Shown in pieces: positions 36,784-47,935 of a stretch of 64,000 nt of DNA. Position 1 is the first letter of the stretch. Each line of letters starts with the position of its first letter. The stretch spans positions 215,639,634 to 215,703,633 of the forward strand of contig OU015490.1 of the NCBI GenBank assembly GCA_907164885.2, read 5' to 3'. The stretch is from Dolomedes plantarius. Its lineage: Eukaryota; Arthropoda; Arachnida; Araneae; Dolomedidae. Below the pieces are notes generated by a model. That model had not been told where the DNA came from and did no database searches. It worked only from the letters and a program-made list of their open reading frames with translations. The position numbers and the translations under genes were made by a program.

Positions 36784-37698
36784 TTAATCAATACATAACC
36801 TATTATTTTTGTTTTCATATTTTTTATAAACAAGTGTTACTGGTACCGAAAATGGAGATGAACTTTCTTTTATGATATTAGCTTTTAATAACTCTTCAAT
36901 CTGAGTATCAATTTCTTCTTGTTGTTTTGGTGAAGTTTTATATGCGCGTAACGAAACTGGCAAATCGGAAGTCAATATCACTCTTTGGGGTTCTATTCTT
37001 ACTGATCCCACGTCATATTTATTTTTCGCAAATATGTCTTCATATTCCTCTAAAAGTTCTTTTATTTCGGAACCTCCTACATTTTCACTCATTTTCGTTT
37101 TTTCCTCGACTGTACTCTGATAATGTGTGCACCCATTACCAGAATCCATCTCGGAAACATTCGAAAATGTTAAAACGTTTTTATTTTTAGACTTCGTCTT
37201 TATTTCCTTTTTCTCTTTAACGCTATTAACATTTAGCTCAACATGATTTTCGGGCATCATATGCAAAGACAAATCGCTGCATTCAGAACTAGAGAAAGTG
37301 ATCAGTTTTCTCCCATCCTGCTCAACAATTTGGTTCGCACAATTAATTACCAAACGAAAATCAACACAACTCTTTAAACCCAAGAGGGCATATGGTAAAT
37401 CGGTGTCAAGTATGAAAAACTCTGCCGATTTAACAATATTACCAATTTTAAGGTAGATATTGCATGTTTTGTGAAGCTGTATTAGCCCTTTTGTTTGTTT
37501 CACGTTTATCACTTTATTTTCTCTAATGGGAACATTTAATTTTTCAACAATTTTACTTGGAATTATATTCAGCGAAGATCCCGTATCAATATTTATCCAT
37601 ATCTTATTATTTGAACTCGAGTTATTTTCATTATTTGTTTTTCTTTTATTATGTACGTACGTTTTGTTTTTTGTGTATCCGGATACTATTAATTGTCA
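36784..37698 (-). pseudogene. Gypsy-2 protease and truncated RT
   Basis: Opens after a TGA at the gag-pol junction. The aspartic protease has an intact active site, NIDTGSSLNIIPS (near 37560-37605), and a second protease motif (YALLGLKSCVDF). A long linker follows, then the RT N-terminus (LRAYKTSPKQQEEID, LLKANIIKESSSPFSVPVTL). The frame ends at NNRLCID, exactly where RT motif B (IDYRRLN) should continue. The RT palm with its catalytic YxDD and most of RNase H, about 1 kb, are absent. The junction is near 36782-36790 and shifts the frame. Protease could act, but RT cannot. Confidence 0.9.
37696..37698 (-). other. In-frame TGA at gag-pol junction, followed by CAATTA
   Basis: Gag and pol share one reading frame, separated by TGA in the context GAA AAG TGA CAA TTA. 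The six bases after the stop match the CAR-YYA context known to promote stop-codon readthrough. Placement between the last gag Cys/His motif and the protease is where a programmed stop would be expected. See findings for the competing explanation. Confidence 0.5.
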
Positions 37699-38292
37699 CT
37701 TTTCGGGTTGTGGCTTAGGCGCTGCAATTTCAGACGTAGATGGTCTATTGATGCAAGAGAATCCCCAATGATAAGAATTCATGATCCCTATGCTTGCGCA
37801 AAACTTACAGGGGTTGGGGGGCAACTCTTGCACCGCATGCGTCGTTTAAGCCTTTGCTGGTTTTGAATTATTATACATTCGTGGTGTAATTTTCTTGTTC
37901 TTACTACATTGGAAAGATTTGTGTCCTAGCTGTTGAGAAATAAAACAACGGATTTCCGGTTTAAGTTTTTCTGTCTTTCCATTCGTATACGGTACCCGAT
38001 GGAACGGTACTTTTACTTTGTCCATGTCTTTGCGAATTTGTTCGTAAATTTTCAATTTATTTTTAAACTCAGCTAAATTCTCAAATCCATATAAAATGGC
38101 TTTGTTCTGTGTAGTGTCATTAATCCTGTTAATGACGTAAGTGATTAAAGCACCTTCGTCTATATTACTTTGATTAGCAATTTGTTTCATGGTTAAAAAA
38201 TATTCTTGCATTGACTCATTATATTTTATTTTACGTTTTTGTAGGATGTTATGTATTTCCGCCGAATTATATGTTACTTTAAACTCTTCAAT
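37699..38292 (-). pseudogene. Gypsy-2 gag C-terminal half with zinc knuckles
   Basis: The frame resumes after a TGA at 38291-38293 and runs through capsid-like sequence (NLAEFKNKLKIYEQIRKDM) to a CCHC-like knuckle, CFISQQLGHKSFQC, in which Ser replaces the second Cys. A TAA at 37846-37848 follows (KPAKA stop). The same frame then continues with a second Cys/His motif of unusual spacing (CKFC, then H, then GFSC) until the TGA at 37696. Confidence 0.8.
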
Positions 38293-38293
38293 T

Positions 38294-39198
38294 CATAATT
38301 TCTTTAGTTTGTCAAAAGAATTGACTGAAGTTTCACTACGAATGAACAGAAGTGCGTTCCCCCTAAGACAACGTATTGCGAATAAAAATTTATGAAACTC
38401 AGATAAGGAGAATAATGCAGCATGATTTTCAAAAGTTTCAAACCATTGTACAATATTTTCATGTTTTTCTCCCTTAAAGAGAGGAACCACTGCCTCAATG
38501 TCAGAGAAGTTTACCATGATTTTTGTTTCTCCCATGTTTGACAATTTTGAATTTTTATCGACATTTTCGATTTTAGAATAACTGTTTTCCTCATCATTAC
38601 TGCTTTTGATTTCATGTTCTCTACTTGTATTATTTTTCATTTTGACTCCAAACGTTTCGGTTTGGGTATCATTTTCGTTATTACTTATAAGGTTTTCGGT
38701 TTGAGTAGTATTTGCGGTATTATCTGTAAGTTGTACCCCACCTGTTTCGGTTTGAGTACTATTTTCATTATTGACTTTATTTGTGGATCCGGACTGAAAT
38801 TCAGCATGTTCTGTTTCGAGACTAATTTCGTCTTCCGAAATGTCCTCTGCAATTATCGAATTTTTAAGAAATTCGAAATTAGATAAGCACGAAATAATAT
38901 GTTTTGTAATTTCCTCTTTTTCACCTTCTCCCGAAATATTTAAAATATCGCAAATCTTAATCAATTCCGTTAACTTAAACTGTTCTGAAATTTCATTCAC
39001 TTTAGCTAAAAACTCTTTATCTTCAACTTCATATTTAAAGCCACAAAAATTTAAAACTCTATTACGATCTAATCTCGTGTTTCCATTTTGAAAAATGAGT
39101 TTATCTAATAACTTGACCGTTGAAGCTTTTTGCTTCTTCAAAGCTTTACAAATTACGTCAATATCCTTAAGTAACATGGTTACAATATTAATATACAA
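38294..39198 (-). pseudogene. Gypsy-2 gag N-terminal half
   Basis: A 301-codon frame starting at ATG 39198 (MYINIVTMLLKDIDVICKAL). The N-terminus is helical and basic. The middle has a direct repeat of Thr/Asn-rich segments (STQTETGGVQL, NTTQTENLIS, DTQTETFGVKM). The end is a capsid-like domain (EAVVPLFKGEKHENIVQWFE, FIRSETSVNSFDK). It stops at TGA 38291-38293, but the identical frame continues with matching capsid sequence, so this is a premature stop. Confidence 0.85.
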
Positions 39199-39892
39199 AT
39201 TCCAAAATATTTACACAGAAAGCAGATTCAGTTATAAACCATTATAAAACTACAGCATATTGAGATATAAACCATTTGTTAAAATTATTCATTATTCAAA
39301 AAAAATTCCTATCCACATTTATTTATGACTTAATAAAGAAAGAAAAATTGCTCACGTAATGATTCACCACTTCCTTGAACGAAAAAAAAATAATAAAAAA
39401 AATTTACTCCTTATGTATAGTTTTTGTTCAGATTTCACTGGAATCGTCATCTTGCACGAAACAAAAAAAAATCGGCTTAGATTGTCCACTTTCGTGTATT
39501 TTAATTCTGGAAGCATTGGATTCGCACTGTTCTTTGATTAATCCACAGGTAGCACTCAAATAGGAAAGTCTCCAGGCTTTGGGATCCAGTTCGATCAGAA
39601 GGTTGGTCGTTTTCAAAACAAGTGTATTCACACGCAAAAACATTATTGATGTCGCGGTGGCCGTAGAAATACTGCATCGGAACTAACACCTCCTAAAACG
39701 CTGTCTGTCATCCTCCATCTTTATTCCAGCTTCTGTTTCGGTTTAGCATAAAACTCGGCGGGGAGAAAGCACTCATTCCTCAGAGAGCGGCGGAGGAGCC
39801 CTGCTCCACTCATAAACTTTAGCCCTCGCCTGCGTCCCACAAAATTTAATCATTTCTGGGTTAGTCTAGTCCCCTTTAATGTCCTGACGCCT
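39199..39892 (-). other. Gypsy-2 5' leader
   Basis: Sequence between the 5' LTR and gag. A GC-richer block at 39690-39840 lies near the LTR. The primer-binding site should adjoin 39892 (minus-strand AGGCGTCAGGACATT), but I do not recognise the matching tRNA. Confidence 0.6.
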
Positions 39893-40380
39893 TGAAATAC
39901 CATAGCAATAGGCATCGTTGGAACAGTTGATATTGGAATACCTGTAAAGGAATTCTTGGGACGCAGTAAACAGGCGACTGGGTTAACACAGCTTTATTGA
40001 CGTTTTTTATGTAGTTTCCCCATAGGAAGGGAGCTAGACTTTGTGATACATATTATATGTACAATCATTATCAAGAAGAGCGCGGCTTCATGCCGTGTTC
40101 ACATGTTATATCGGTAACATACAGAAGACTTGGTGTAAGCAATAATCCCTATGACGCTATGTTACGTCATGGACTAGGGCGTGTCCGATGATTCTTATCG
40201 GTTCAGTCTCCCTAGACGGAGGCTGTTCTAAGTCTATCAGGATATTTCTCTGTCTATAGGGGAACGAAGGGATTAACTACTGCAAACTTTAAGAGCTATT
40301 ATATCATTAGAAATGGAATAAATTATGTTTTATAGGAATATAGACAAGTCAGATAATTAATATAAAAATTATTTTTATAT

Positions 40381-40384
<4 letters not shown>
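39893..40384 (-). repeat. Gypsy-2 5' LTR
   Basis: Partner of 34516-35007, with two adjacent differences over 492 bp. As the upstream LTR in minus-strand order, it would carry the promoter. Confidence 0.95.

Positions 40385-40441
<57 letters not shown>
40385..40441. repeat. (TA)n tract, right of Gypsy-2
   Basis: Continuation of the tract at 34480-34515, split by the Gypsy-2 insertion. Confidence 0.95.
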
Positions 40442-40443
<2 letters not shown>

Positions 40444-41280
40444 TGATTTTACGGTTGCGATGCATTTCAGGCCGGTGAACTCGTGATATTCGGGTGTTAG
40501 TCGTGACGGAGCACTAGGCAATAGAAATGGTCGTCTAGTGTACGCAGGCACTTTTAATTCACATCTAGAACGGCGAGGAGTCAGCCACATTTTCAATATG
40601 ATTTTATTTGGAAACTTCACGGTGTCGAAAAACACTGTATGCAACTATGATGAAAACATTTGGGCATGTTTGAAGCTTTCACAATGCAATCAGACCATAT
40701 TAAGTCCAGAACTTGTTGGATCATCCCAAGACAAAGGGGACGCAGCAAGCTCTAAAATTACATATTTACCCTTCCACGGCAGGACACAAAAAGCTACAGA
40801 AAGCACGCAATTCTAGCCCGTGTACGGGTCTATCAAACTTCTAATTTGTCAGAAATGGACACGTGATTAAGTCGCGTCATATGAGGTGATGGTCTCGCGA
40901 TGCCCGTTATATAATGCTTATATAATAGTACGCGCGTGCAACAGCTTTAGGGGACAAAGTAAATTTATATTGGATGAATTTAGGTCGCAATCCAAGGTTA
41001 AGAGGATGTATTCTGTTGCAATAAGATAAAGGAATTTAGAAAAAGCATGTTAGGAGTATCTAAGGGATTAACATTTGTTTCATATATATATATATATATA
41101 TGTGATAATAATCGCATTTGGAAAATTTAGCATAAGGGAATTGATGCGCAGAACTTATCGGAGATACAGTCGGCACGAGGGTGTTGATCATACAGTAAAT
41201 CGCTGAGCACAACTTGGAGATATTCAGTCGGGCGTAGTGTTGATTCAGGGAAGCACTTACGAAATTTAGGAGATAAACAC
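40442..41280. other. Unassigned, relatively GC-rich region
   Basis: Noticeably less AT-rich than the surroundings up to about 41700, which suggests a distinct inserted sequence or exon-like DNA. No known domain is seen. A short TA tract sits at 41083-41101. Confidence 0.4.
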
Positions 41281-41697
41281 ATGGATCCAGAGAAGAGGAA
41301 CATAGATTTTAGTCGATATCCAGGAAATCACCTTTATTTATTTATGAAGCATCGCGAAGGCTGCAGCATCCACATGACTTGTCCGGCGTCCATGCCAGGA
41401 GAAGGACGTAAAAACAGCAGTGCTTACATTGGAGAGTTAAGAGAAAAGCGTTGTAACCACCGGACTGTGGACAGCAGGTCCGACAGCACAAGAATTAGAA
41501 ACGAAAAAGTCTTAGAAAGAGAAAAGTCTTCTGTTCATGCAATATTAAATGGGTGTTTTGCGATATTTTCGCCAGAGGGCCTAAACTACTTATTTTTTAA
41601 TTGGGCGACTTTAGATTCGTGGAGTTCACGTGTCCACTTAAGTTTATCGGGGACTTTACTGCTAGATCCCGCGCTTGCTAGAACCGCGAACTGTTGA
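41281..41697 (+). CDS. Orphan open frame, 138 codons, unknown
   Basis: ATG at 41281 (context ACACATGG) opens a 138-codon frame ending at TGA 41695. It is basic in the middle (GELREKRCNHRTVDSRSDST) and hydrophobic near the end (FNWATLDSWSSRVHLSLSGT). I recognise no domain, signal peptide or clear membrane segment. It lies in the GC-richer block 40.4-41.7 kb, where chance open frames are more likely. It may be a real exon, part of an unrecognised element, or chance. Confidence 0.25.
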   Translation: MDPEKRNIDFSRYPGNHLYLFMKHREGCSIHMTCPASMPGEGRKNSSAYIGELREKRCNHRTVDSRSDSTRIRNEKVLEREKSSVHAILNGCFAIFSPEGLNYLFFNWATLDSWSSRVHLSLSGTLLLDPALARTANC

Positions 41698-42027
41698 CTT
41701 GGGCGTAGGATAAGTGGCCATAAAGTTCTTGCAAAGTGAGGTTTTAGACGTTATACAAGACATAAATTCAGAGTGGTTTGAGGGTTCTTCAAGAATTTTG
41801 ACACTATACTGACATTCGGAATCTCATAAACTTTGAACACTCATATCTGGGGATGTTATTGAGTTCCGATACTTCACATGCCTGCTTAATGATCTGCAGG
41901 GCTACGATAAATTATCTTATTTTACTTTTAGGTCGCAATTTTTTAAAAAGGGGTCGTGCTTTATTAAAAGAAAATTTAGAATACGCGGTAAATGTAAATT
42001 TAGAGAAGGACGGGATTTCTTTCTTGT

Positions 42028-42029
<2 letters not shown>
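41698..42029. other. Unassigned sequence
   Basis: No supported feature. Confidence 0.45.

Positions 42030-42082
<53 letters not shown>
42030..42082. repeat. (TA)n microsatellite
   Basis: About 52 bp of TA. Confidence 0.96.
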
Positions 42083-42088
<6 letters not shown>

Positions 42089-42477
42089 TACAAATCGTTT
42101 AAAAGAACGTCCAGTGGACTTTAACAACTGGTTCTTATAATCGACAGTTTTCATATCGATAGTTAACTTAAAACTACTGGATATACCAAATTTATTGTCA
42201 CATAATTTCTATTAACACCTGAAACATGACGTTCAAAAAATGGTTAAAAGTTCAATCAGGGAATAACACACTGCTTATTTTTATATAAGTATGTTCTTTT
42301 AAACTTTTTCAAATACATAGTTCTAAAAATTTTAAAAAGAAAAATGAATGAAATTATATAGCTATTATGTATGTACATACATAATGCAATATTTTGTTTT
42401 TACATGTTTATTGATTTACTGAAAAATAGTCAGTAATTTTTGTTTGTTTAGTTTTTTTTAGGAAAATAAAAAGTATT

Positions 42478-44090
42478 TTCGGTTATCGCGACAAGTTCTT
42501 TGACAGCCTTTTATATCGAATCCTTCACAAAATCGTCATTGCTTGCTAAAAATTCATTAACCGTAATGATTGCTGAAAACATTTATTTTAAACTCGGGCA
42601 AGAAAACTCGTTCAAATGATCTTCGGATCTGGCACTGTCGTCAATATCATCATCTCTGCCAGAAATATTTGCATTTACACCTGAACAATATATTCAACCG
42701 TTCCAGGAGCCAAGTCTATGTCTTCATATTCCTTAAGTTAATATTGTTCAATTGGTAAATATCGAGCCCAGTCTTGAAGTGTTTCATCTCTAGTGTCTTG
42801 AATTTGATAAATGGAAGGGTTTTCGCCCCTAAGAAAACCAGCATGCCGGAAACAATTCAAAATTGGTAAAGGTTTAATATTATTCACGCCTTTTCTAGCA
42901 TGATGATAGCGTACAGTATTGAAATCGTCGGTTCTTTATTGTTTTCAATATTGTAGACCATCTGTAGAATCAAGTTCTTTCTGAAAGGAACTTTTAAGGT
43001 CTTAATGACACCTTGGTCTATAGGCTGTAATACGGAGGTTGTGTTGGGAGGAAGAAAAGTTAATTTAATTGCATGCAGTCCTTGATTCGGAAGGTGGGCT
43101 GGGCCATTATCCACAGTAAGAAGAATTCTCTTTTTTTTTGTTTAATAATTTCTTGGTCCTACTTCCGTAACCAGTTTTCAAAGATTTCTTCTGTCATCCA
43201 AGCTTTAGAATTCGAATGATAATCAACTGGCAGCGATTTTATATTTTTAAATGCCCTCGGTTTAATGTCTTTTCCGATCACTAAAAGATTCAATATTTCA
43301 GTTCCAGTTAAATTTGCAGCAACCATAACTGTTATCCTTTGTTTTGAAAGCTTGCAACCACTACAGTTTTAAACTGCAGTTTTGTAGTCGTGTTTGAAAC
43401 GCAACGTCCTATACGGGATCATCTTATAAAATAGGACAATTTCATCACCGTTGAAGATTTCATAGTCTTCATAGCCTTCTCTTAACGTAATTCAAGTGGT
43501 TTTAAGCCAGTTATCAGAAACTCCTGGTGGCACGGCCTTCGATTATCCACTGACTTTTCCGAATACAATGGAATGCCTCTCCCGAAATCTCTGGATTCAC
43601 TAAGCTGAACAAACGAAATCATATTTTTTTAAAGAGCTTCGCAAATTTATTTGCTTTCGCTTGAAAAATCGGTCTGCTTAGGGGAATGTTGGCACTACTT
43701 TGAATCATAAACATTTTCAAATGGGCTTCTTATATGTCAGCATGTGGACTTTTTCAGAGTTTCTTATTTTTAGTCCGATCTTTTTGAAATTCTTCTTTTA
43801 CTGTTTCCCTATTTTTTAAATTAATTGAAATCGTGGTATGATTCACCTTTAATTCGTTGGCTAAATTTCCATTTGTTTCACCGCTTTCTAATCTGGAAAT
43901 TATACGAATTTTTTCCTCCACAATAAAAGTTTTACTTTTTGCACTCACCATTGAATATGTGGAGGTACTAACGATGCTATTATAACAGGATTTTGTATCC
44001 ATCATTACACATGAGAATTGTCCGGGAACTAATAATTCCGTTCTTTTAAGCATTTTTATAACCGGTGTTCTTAAAAACAATTTTTATTGT
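42478..44090 (-). mobile_element. Tigger-2 transposon, degenerate
   Basis: Contains a Tigger-type transposase in decayed frames. The left limit is set at CGGTTATCGCGACAAGTTC (42479), which resembles the inner part of Tigger termini. The outer left tip and the right terminus are not recognisable; on the right the element runs into a microsatellite at 44092. It differs clearly in sequence from Tigger-1. Confidence 0.75.
42560..44049 (-). pseudogene. Tigger-2 transposase (CENP-B-type HTH plus DDE_1)
   Basis: The N-terminal helix-turn-helix is at 43754-43950 (KTFIVEEKIRIISRLESGET, LANELKVNHTTIS). The DDE domain then appears in broken frames: IFNGDEIVLFYKMIP with the first Asp near 43440; ITVMVAANLTGTEILNLLVI and KAWMTEEIFENWLRK in between; and MDNGPAHLP with the second Asp near 43110. 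The family motif FLPPNTTSVLQPIDQGVIKT follows. A C-terminal FRHAGF motif is readable near 42845. Stops and frameshifts are numerous. Confidence 0.85.
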
Positions 44091-44091
44091 A

Positions 44092-44275
<184 letters not shown>

Positions 44276-44930
44276 AGTGAGATTGAGATTTTCCTAAATA
44301 CTGTAAACTAATGCTTTTCAAATTTGTTCCTTATGCAAAACTAAAAATAAATGAGATCAGAAATAAAAAAAAAATTATACTCTGTTGCCCCATTTAGTTA
44401 TGTAAAATTTTATGATTTTAAAAATCAAAGCGAATACTTCCGTAAAATGAGTTAAAATGCTATTTATGTGATATCTTTTTTACCTACAAAAGAAGAATAA
44501 AATATTTCCATATGTTTGTTCAAGAAGAAAATAATCTAAAATAATTGAAGAATTTCCTCACCTTATATTCTAAGAAAATATATTCAAAAGTATTTCTTTC
44601 TCTGGAAATATTACATATCGATCCTCATTCGATTAATGTACAGCAGGCGTGAAGAACTTGATTAAAAATGTAAAATGCAACAGATGGCGCGTAAGAATAA
44701 AAAAAAAAGTATAAGAAGATTAATGGATCTCAAAAGTATGGTATTCTATATAAGGGACGTACGATATCGTTCGAAATTTTAAATAGTCTCGCACCGAGAA
44801 AACAGTCTATGAATAAGAAAAAGTAAAAGACAGTGTGCGAATTATTAACGATGATAAAAACTACAAAATATAAAAAGCATGTATTTGTAATTTTTTCAGT
44901 GATAATATTTCTGATTTGCATCTGTGGTTT
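44276..44930. other. Mostly unassigned; dispersed repeat R1, copy 1 near 44651-44850
   Basis: AACTTGATTAAAAATGTAAA then ATGCAACAGATGGCGC at 44655-44690 recurs at 48153-48188, and in part at 59137. The following AT-rich 150 bp also look alike in layout. Confidence 0.4.
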
Positions 44931-45500
44931 TTATTTTTCTCTATTTATGATGAAGTTTACCGTTCTTCATGACTACGAATTGTTGTAAGTTTGATACATT
45001 ATTTTTAAGTTAATATAAAAGAAAATTGTTTTGAGTATAACACTTTATTTTTCTCTAATTATGCTGTTGCTTACCCTATTTCATAAATTCAGATTGATGT
45101 AAGTTTGATAGATTGAGTTATAACCAAGAAATAGGTTGGGGTATTAGACTTAATTTTTCCTTTTTTATTTTTCCCTATTTATGCTGATATTTACCCTATT
45201 TCATAAATGCAGATTGTTGCAAGTATGACAGCTGATTTTTCTGTCAAAACCAATAAAAAGTTTGGGGTATCAAACTTTATTTTTCCTTATTAATTTTTTC
45301 CTATTCGTGATATTATTTACACTATTTCATAAACACGGATAGTTGAAAGCTGAGTTTTTATGTTAAAACCATAAAAAAAAAATAGCTTCTGGTATCACAC
45401 TTTATTTTACTCTATTGGTCCTTTTGTTTTCCATATTACGTAACTGCAGATTGTTGTAAGCTTGAAATGTTATTTTTAAGTCACAAATAAAGATTGGTAA
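44931..45500. repeat. Tandem repeat, unit about 115-125 bp, five copies
   Basis: Successive copies start near 44935, 45053, 45170, 45296 and 45410. Each carries TTTTTCCCTATTTATGCTG, then ACCCTATTTCATAAAT and CAGATTGTTGTAAG, a TTTTTAAGT-like block and GGTATCACACTTTA. Copies are diverged, with frequent substitutions. Confidence 0.8.
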
Positions 45501-45844
45501 GGATATTTTCGTTCATGACGAATAACATATTTGTTGGGCATATTCTATTACTTATTTAAATATGGATGCTTAAACTATGGGTATATTTTCATCAGATGTA
45601 TCTTAATAAATTCAGTTTGCTAAAAATAATGTCTTTAATCTCCTTATAATAAGCTTGATGTACATTATATCAAGGTCATTCACACATACAAAACATGATG
45701 TATAAGGATATGAAAGATATATTATTTGTATTCATGACCATAATCAAAATGTGTTCCAGCAAGTATGTATGACTTACAAGCATTTAGTTTTGCATAATTG
45801 GTTGTCATTGATTTCAATAAATTATAGAAGAACAGTATATATAA

Positions 45845-45906
45845 AGCAAACAAACAAACAAACAAACAAACAAACAAACACCCACACACACACACACACA
45901 CACACA

Positions 45907-45972
<66 letters not shown>
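45845..45972. repeat. Compound microsatellite (CAAA)n(CA)n(CATA)n(TA)n
   Basis: Four successive motifs with sharp changes. Frames through it encode only low-complexity peptides. Confidence 0.95.
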
Positions 45973-45975
<3 letters not shown>

Positions 45976-46320
45976 ACAAAGTTGAAAGTGAAAAACAGTA
46001 TATGCTTAAAACTACAGCAGCCAGGAACTAAGAACATGAAAAGTTAAGTGAAAAATAGGTTTTTTACAGCATCTCTTCATCAGCGGTGCCGATACTGTCA
46101 AAAAACCAATGGATTGCTTCTGATAAGTACGATCTGAGAAATAAACATACTTAGATACCGTACAATCCATAACACAGAGAATAAGAGAATAAACAGTTGC
46201 TTATAGATAGAACACCAAGCCTGGCGCCAGACAAAGTGGAAGTTAAGTAAAGGAAACCGCAGGAAGACTGACGTCACAAATCTTGCAACCATGGAGCAAA
46301 GGAAACACAGAAGCAGACTT

Positions 46321-46395
46321 ACTAAGGATACTGTGTATAGGACTAAGGATACTGTGTAATGATACTGTGTATAAGGATACTGTGTTATAGGACAA
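46321..46395. repeat. Short tandem repeat, unit about 23 bp
   Basis: AAGGATACTGTGTATAGGACT and variants occur about four times. Confidence 0.8.
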
Positions 46396-46429
46396 TATTA
46401 CCTAAATTAACTTAGACATTTATTATGAA

Positions 46430-46560
46430 TAAGAGTTATTATTATTATTTATAATTTATTATTATTATTATTACACTAGTTATTTATTATTTATTATTTA
46501 TATTTTTTATTAGTTATTTACTTTAATTATTATTTTAGTTTAGTATTACTAATTATTAGC
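46430..46560. repeat. (TTA)n-rich low-complexity tract
   Basis: Degenerate TTA and TTTA repeats. Confidence 0.8.
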
Positions 46561-46678
46561 AACAGAACATGCTATTCAGTAAATCTAAAACAACCAATTA
46601 TGTGCTTGGAAAGACTATCAGGGTAATAATTGTACCTATTGTCCTTAGAAGAAAGCCTATTTATTCTTACTAGGCTTC

Positions 46679-46680
<2 letters not shown>

Positions 46681-46712
<32 letters not shown>
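46681..46712. repeat. (TA)n microsatellite
   Basis: About 32 bp of TA. Confidence 0.93.
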
Positions 46713-46720
<8 letters not shown>

Positions 46721-46837
46721 TCCATTAAATATTTGGATACCTATGGAAATGATGATATATGCGATCCTTATATACGGCACGCCCTCCGACGTTAAATAAT
46801 ATCTTGAAGAAAACAAAATTGGTATTAGTCGCCTGCA

Positions 46838-47881
46838 AGATGCTACGAACTACAGAGTTGTCTGATTTCGAGAAAGGTGTACTTGTCTGGTATCGCATAA
46901 ATGGCCGAATCTTATGGGACTTATCAAGCGAGCTGAATTACTCAAAATTAATAGTGGCCTATGTGATTCAGAAGTGGAAGGTGAGCGGTGATTGTCGGAA
47001 TGTGCCCCGAGTCGGCAGCCCCACTTACCTGGGAGATCGACTGGTCTGAAACCGACTGGTGCCGTCCAGAGAAATTCGAAAAACCGCACACATTCGATGG
47101 CCCACGCAATCCAGGTGTTTGAACATGCCTCCGGGAGTGTTGTTTCGATTCATACCATCCATAAGGATGCACATCTGCTTGGTTCCTCATGGTTGTGCTG
47201 CCTCCCATAAGCCTTTGATCACGGAGTCCAACTGCGCTGGTCAGTTTATGTAGTGCAAAGCACGTCGAAAGTGGACCGCAGAACAGTGGAAATGGGTTCT
47301 ATGGAGTGACGAATATAAAAAAGGTCCACCCTTCACCGTTCGGATAGCAGGGTCTGGGTCTGGTATCTCCCTGGAGAACGCCTCATGCCAGAACGGAGTG
47401 TGCCCACAGAAAAGTTCGGAGGTGGCAGAAATATGGTCTGGGGCGTTTCTCCTGGTATGGACTTTTACCCTTGGTCCCAATTCCTAGTAAGCACAACACC
47501 GACGCATACTGAACCATTTTGTATGACAGTGTGGTTCCTACGTTGTGGCAATTTTGCGGATTGGACCCATGTTACTTCCTTGACGACAACACCAGTTGTC
47601 ATATTGCCAGGTCCACATTGGATTCTTATAGTGACATTGGGATTAACCGTATGGACTGGCCTACCCAGATCCCAGACCTGAAACCTATCGAGAACCTCTG
47701 GGAATATTTAGAACACCAAATTAAGGGTGCAACAACTATCCAAACTCGGTGTAGAATATGCATGCCTTCCGCAAGCCAAGTACAAGAATATACCACTAAC
47801 CGTCACACAAGGACTTGTGAAAGTATGCCCCGTAGCGTCGAGGCAGTAATTGCCTCCCATGGAGGCTCTACCAACTATTGA
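46838..47881 (+). pseudogene. Tc1-C transposase, heavily frameshifted
   Basis: The N-terminal HTH is readable at 46838-47045 (MLRTTELSDFEKGVLVWYRI, YVIQKWKVSGDCRN). The middle frames include RKWTAEQWKWVLWSDE near 47270-47315, with the first catalytic Asp. The second Asp is in FLDDNTSCHIA and the Glu in DLKPIENLWEYL (47570-47700). The end matches Tc1 proteins (MPRSVEAVIASHGGSTNY, stop at 47881). At least four frame changes disable it. Terminal inverted repeats were not identified. It is a third Tc1 lineage, distinct from Tc1-A and Tc1-B. Confidence 0.88.
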
Positions 47882-47935
47882 ATGTGAGTAAATTTTGTTT
47901 TTCTTGTCAATCACAGGTGTACAAATACATTACTT

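Larger units (their letters stand above)
34516..40384 (-). mobile_element. Gypsy-2: young, non-autonomous Ty3/gypsy element
   Basis: Two 492-bp LTRs (34516-35007 and 39893-40384) differ only at two adjacent bases (34843-34844 TC against 40220-40221 AG). The minus strand reads gag, protease, start of RT, end of RNase H, then integrase. A polypurine tract GAGGGGGGGA adjoins the 3' LTR (35008-35018). The flanks are TA repeat, consistent with a TATA duplication that cannot be proved. The RT core and most of RNase H are deleted, and three in-frame stops interrupt gag-pol. It inserted into a (TA)n tract. Confidence 0.95.

Noticed and set aside
45850..45930. CRISPR-like regular repeats
   Set aside because: These are (CAAA)n, (CA)n and (CATA)n microsatellites without unique spacers, in a eukaryotic context.
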